Shown in pieces: positions 4,990-6,933 of a stretch of 6,933 nucleotides of DNA. Within the stretch, counting starts at the first letter, position 1; each line of letters starts with the position of its first letter. Below the pieces are notes generated by a model, which made no database searches, was not told where the DNA came from, and saw only the letters and a list, made by a program, of their open reading frames with translations. The position numbers and the translations under genes are program-made. Source of the DNA: an uncultured bacterium. Its GTDB lineage: Bacteria > Planctomycetota > Phycisphaerae > Phycisphaerales > SM1A02. The stretch spans positions 1 to 6,933 of the forward strand of contig CAIPQY010000248.1 in assembly GCA_903867275.1 (NCBI GenBank), in the 5' to 3' direction.

Positions 4990-5547
4990 TCAGGCCGAGT
5001 CGCGCGCCAGCTTCTGATAGTGCTCGCGCTCGCCGCGGCCACGCAGGGGATAGTCCTTGCGCAGCGGGTGCGCGGGATAGTCCTTCCACATCAGGATGCG
5101 GCGCAGGTCGGGGTGATTGCGGAAGCGGATGCCGAACATGTCGAACACCTCGCGCTCGGGCCATTCGGCGCCGGGCCACAGGTCGGTCACGCTGTCCACC
5201 ATCAGGGCCGGATCGGCGTCGATGCCGGTGGTGTCCATGCTTGGATTCAGGAACACCTTCAGTCGAAGGCGGCGATCGAACTTGTGGCTGACGATGTTCC
5301 ACACCACCGCGAAGCGGCCGGGCTGCGGCGCGGGGTAGTCCAGATAGTCCACGCCGGCGAGGTCGCTGAGGAAGTTGTATTCGCAGCGCGGATCGTCGCG
5401 CAGGAAGCGCGCCACGTCGTGCAGCTTGTCGGCGGGCACCACCAGCGTGGTCTGTCCGCGGAACTCGGTGGCCAGGAACTTCGTCTCGGCGAAGCGCTCC
5501 TTCACCAGGGGCAGCGTGGGGTGATCAAGCTTGGGGGCGGCGGTCAT
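4990..5547 (-). CDS. nuoC: NADH-quinone oxidoreductase subunit C (30 kDa subunit)
   Basis: Soluble subunit of the peripheral arm of respiratory complex I, which docks with NuoD and NuoB near the quinone site and is needed for assembly of the electron-transfer arm. The 185-residue length is normal for a stand-alone NuoC; it is not a NuoCD fusion. The diagnostic block is at about 129-167: WPEREVFDMFGI, then FRNHPDLRRILMWKDYPAHPLRKDYPL, which matches the complex I 30 kDa signature ERExxDxxGIxFxxHPDLRRIL. Upstream, NFLSDLAGVDYLD (58-70) is the usual mid-domain motif. The ATG at 5547 gives a normal N-terminus; a TAGCATTCGC element lies just before it and no Shine-Dalgarno site is seen. The next gene upstream on the same strand is an unrelated zinc-ribbon membrane protein 53 bases away, and a strong terminator follows. 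nuoB and nuoD, the usual neighbours, are not adjacent. Confidence 0.96.
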   Translation of the reverse strand: MTAAPKLDHPTLPLVKERFAETKFLATEFRGQTTLVVPADKLHDVARFLRDDPRCEYNFLSDLAGVDYLDYPAPQPGRFAVVWNIVSHKFDRRLRLKVFLNPSMDTTGIDADPALMVDSVTDLWPGAEWPEREVFDMFGIRFRNHPDLRRILMWKDYPAHPLRKDYPLRGRGEREHYQKLARDSA

Positions 5548-5552
5548 GGGAC

Positions 5553-5562
5553 GCGAATGCTA
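5553..5562 (-). promoter_or_regulatory. Putative -10 element TAGCATTCGC before nuoC
   Basis: Minus-strand TAGCAT (5557-5562) lies 9 bases before the nuoC ATG and is followed by TCGC, the same ten bases as before the DUF4190 gene. It suggests an internal promoter giving a leaderless or very short-leader nuoC mRNA. No clear -35 is visible. Confidence 0.45.
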
Positions 5563-5600
5563 GCAGCGGGGGCGTGCGGTTTCCTGCGGCAATCGGCGGT

Positions 5601-6239
5601 TCATGGCGCGGGTCGTTCGGTGGAGCGCCAGCCCGGAATGCGCGGGTGATCGAAGGGAGGCGGCGCGTCGAAGCCGCCGGCCGGGTCGTATTGCAGCGTG
5701 GCGAACGAGCCCCAGCCGGCGCGCGGGCGCGTGAAGGCTTCGCGCAGACCTGCGGCGACGCGTTGGTCGACGTCGCTGCGGAAACGCGACTCGTCCTGGC
5801 GGATGCGGAACTCGGCCCACGCCACCGCCAGCACGAACATGACCGCGGCGCCCACCAGCAGCCACACGATGGGTCGGCGCGCGAACAGTTCGAGTTCGGC
5901 GATGGTTCCGTCGCCGCCGCACTCCGGGCAGGGAAAGCCGCTGTCCGGATAGCCGCAGTCTGGGCAGCGCTTGTCCGCCTTGCGACGCTCCGGCACGCGT
6001 CGACCGAACCACCATCGCGGCAGCAGCGCCACGGGCAGCAGCGCGAGCAGCGGCAACGCACCCACGATCGAGCCCGCGATCGCGAACGCCACGCTGGTGC
6101 CGGGCGAACCAAAGCCACCCACCAGCGCGCGCGCCATCTCGTGGAACGCCACGAAGTAGCCCCACAGCGCCACGCCCAGCCACCAGCCGCACAGCATGGC
6201 GACCCAGTTGGGCATGCTCGGCGCGCGACCGGCGATCAT
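5601..6239 (-). CDS. Membrane protein with a zinc ribbon in a loop, family not recognised
   Basis: A 212-residue protein. Hydrophobic segments lie at about 13-33, 48-74 and 123-145. Between the second and third is a basic stretch (RRVPERRKADKR), then C92-P-D-C95-G and C104-P-E-C107-G, a two-knuckle zinc-ribbon pattern. By the positive-inside rule the basic stretch and ribbon would lie in the cytoplasm. Residues 146-212 are a polar tail, with a charged helix at about 147-170 and a Pro-rich end (DAPPPFDHPRIPGW). The ATG at 6239 overlaps the stop of the UbiD-family gene as ATGA, a typical arrangement for translational coupling; M9 is the alternative start. Zinc-ribbon membrane proteins of this kind are frequent in planctomycetes, usually without known function. 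A role linked to its decarboxylase or complex I neighbours is only inference from position. Confidence 0.8.
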   Translation of the reverse strand: MIAGRAPSMPNWVAMLCGWWLGVALWGYFVAFHEMARALVGGFGSPGTSVAFAIAGSIVGALPLLALLPVALLPRWWFGRRVPERRKADKRCPDCGYPDSGFPCPECGGDGTIAELELFARRPIVWLLVGAAVMFVLAVAWAEFRIRQDESRFRSDVDQRVAAGLREAFTRPRAGWGSFATLQYDPAGGFDAPPPFDHPRIPGWRSTERPAP

Positions 6240-6933
6240 CCGTTGTCATCCACGCGCAGATTGGCGGCGCGCTCCACCGAGCGGGCCGTCGCGAGCGTGG
6301 CATCGTCGAATCCGACCAGCGGCGGGAACGCGCGCACGCCGTAGCCACCGCGCGCATCACCCGGCACCTTGCGCGTGGCATCGATGGCGATGCGGTGGCC
6401 GTTGCGCTGCAGGTCGCGGCCGAAGTCCGCGTTGGCCGCCATCAGGAACAGCACGCGTTCCCAGTCGCGCAGATCCACGCCCTCATCCACCACCACCAGG
6501 AAGTCGGCCACGCCTGGCTGTGCAGGCAGCAGGCTCCATGCATGCTCGATCGCCTTTGCGCCATCGCCCGCCGCACGCTTGCTCGCAGCGATGAACATGC
6601 AGCGGCCAAGGCCCCACTCGGGCATTTCCGCCGCGGCGAAAGCGCCGCGAGCGGCGGCCAGACAGGCGGTGCGCTCGACTTCGGTCGGCATGCGCGGATC
6701 GGCGAGCGAGCACCCGAACGCTTCCTCACCCGCGCGCTTGCGCGTGGCATCCAGACCCATCTTCATGCCGGCACCAAGTCCGGGCGCCGAGTGATCCAGG
6801 ATGTCCAGCGGACCGTGCACCAGTTCCACATCACGCACGAAGTCGCAGCGCTCGAACACGGTGCGCAGCACGGCGGGTTCGTCGTGCACCGACACGCCCT
6901 CGTCCACGGCCACGATCATCTTGGTCCACGCCA
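6236..6933 (-). CDS. UbiD-family decarboxylase, probably menaquinone (SCO4490-like) type, 5' partial
   Basis: C-terminal 227 residues plus four more visible codons (AWTK) of a larger enzyme. UbiD enzymes decarboxylate aromatic or unsaturated acids with prenylated FMN; the long-form relatives are assigned to menaquinone synthesis by the futalosine route. Numbering from the methionine codon at 6919, the first C-terminal module has KMIVAVDEGVSVHD (to 13), RDVELVHGPLDILDHSAP (29-46) and KMGLDATRK (53-61). A second, related module follows: FLVVVDEGVDLRDW (140-153), GRD (167-169) and IAIDATRK (177-184). The TKM context matches the interior of UbiD proteins, so that methionine is not the start and the flavin-binding N-terminal part lies beyond the window. 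The stop overlaps the next start as ATGA. The UbiD assignment is strong; the menaquinone role is likely but unproven from this fragment. Confidence 0.87.
   Translation of the reverse strand, partial: AWTKMIVAVDEGVSVHDEPAVLRTVFERCDFVRDVELVHGPLDILDHSAPGLGAGMKMGLDATRKRAGEEAFGCSLADPRMPTEVERTACLAAARGAFAAAEMPEWGLGRCMFIAASKRAAGDGAKAIEHAWSLLPAQPGVADFLVVVDEGVDLRDWERVLFLMAANADFGRDLQRNGHRIAIDATRKVPGDARGGYGVRAFPPLVGFDDATLATARSVERAANLRVDDNG

Noticed and set aside
5560..5604. 14-codon minus-strand ORF overlapping the zinc-ribbon gene stop as ATGA and ending 12 bases before nuoC
   Set aside because: It could be a coupling peptide, but the chance of such a short ORF is high and its stop coincides with the TAGCAT box. 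Not supported without ribosome profiling.
5020..5649. Plus-strand open frame (209 codons) opposite nuoC
   Set aside because: Antisense shadow of nuoC; no domain or initiation signal.

Overview
The window looks like a chromosomal segment of a Planctomycetota bacterium, most likely of the Phycisphaerae type. The evidence is high-GC coding DNA with strong third-position bias, a planctomycete-style cytochrome c domain fused to a DUF2231-like membrane region, a secreted protein with the DCxGNGxxD calcium-loop and dockerin repeats common in that group, a DUF4190 membrane protein with a pseudopilin-like tail, and few Shine-Dalgarno sites. No insertion sequence, CRISPR array, integrase or other mobile element is visible. 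The assignment rests on recognised motifs, not on a database search.

Layout. A membrane-anchored c-type cytochrome (plus strand, truncated by the left edge) ends at 983, directly against the stop codon of a convergent major facilitator transporter (minus). Behind the transporter lie a small secreted calcium-loop/dockerin protein (minus), tRNA-Arg(TCT) (minus) and a predicted MmcB-like PD-(D/E)XK nuclease with two large insertions (minus). A 75-base divergent region separates the nuclease from a DUF4190/pseudopilin-like membrane protein (plus). Next comes a 323-base region without protein genes. On the right, the minus strand carries three genes read right to left: a UbiD-family decarboxylase (truncated by the right edge), a zinc-ribbon membrane protein joined to it by an ATGA overlap, and nuoC.

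How the genes may work together. The cytochrome, NuoC and the UbiD-family enzyme (probably of the menaquinone decarboxylase type) all point to membrane electron transport. The last two sit on one strand with close spacing. A complete operon cannot be claimed, because the window cuts it and nuoC may also have its own promoter.

Most unusual features. (1) The 4667-4989 gap is AT-richer than its surroundings. On its minus strand it holds a series of hairpins, three of which carry the same GGGAAC element, followed by an intrinsic terminator with a U5 tail. This is a candidate small RNA resembling CsrA/RsmA-sponge RNAs in design, though it could also be a long nuoC 3' tail. (2) Several genes have a TAnnnT-type -10 box only 7-9 bases before the start codon and no Shine-Dalgarno site, and two of them share the 10-mer TAGCATTCGC. 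This suggests leaderless transcripts. (3) The MmcB-like nuclease carries two insertions of roughly 85-90 residues.
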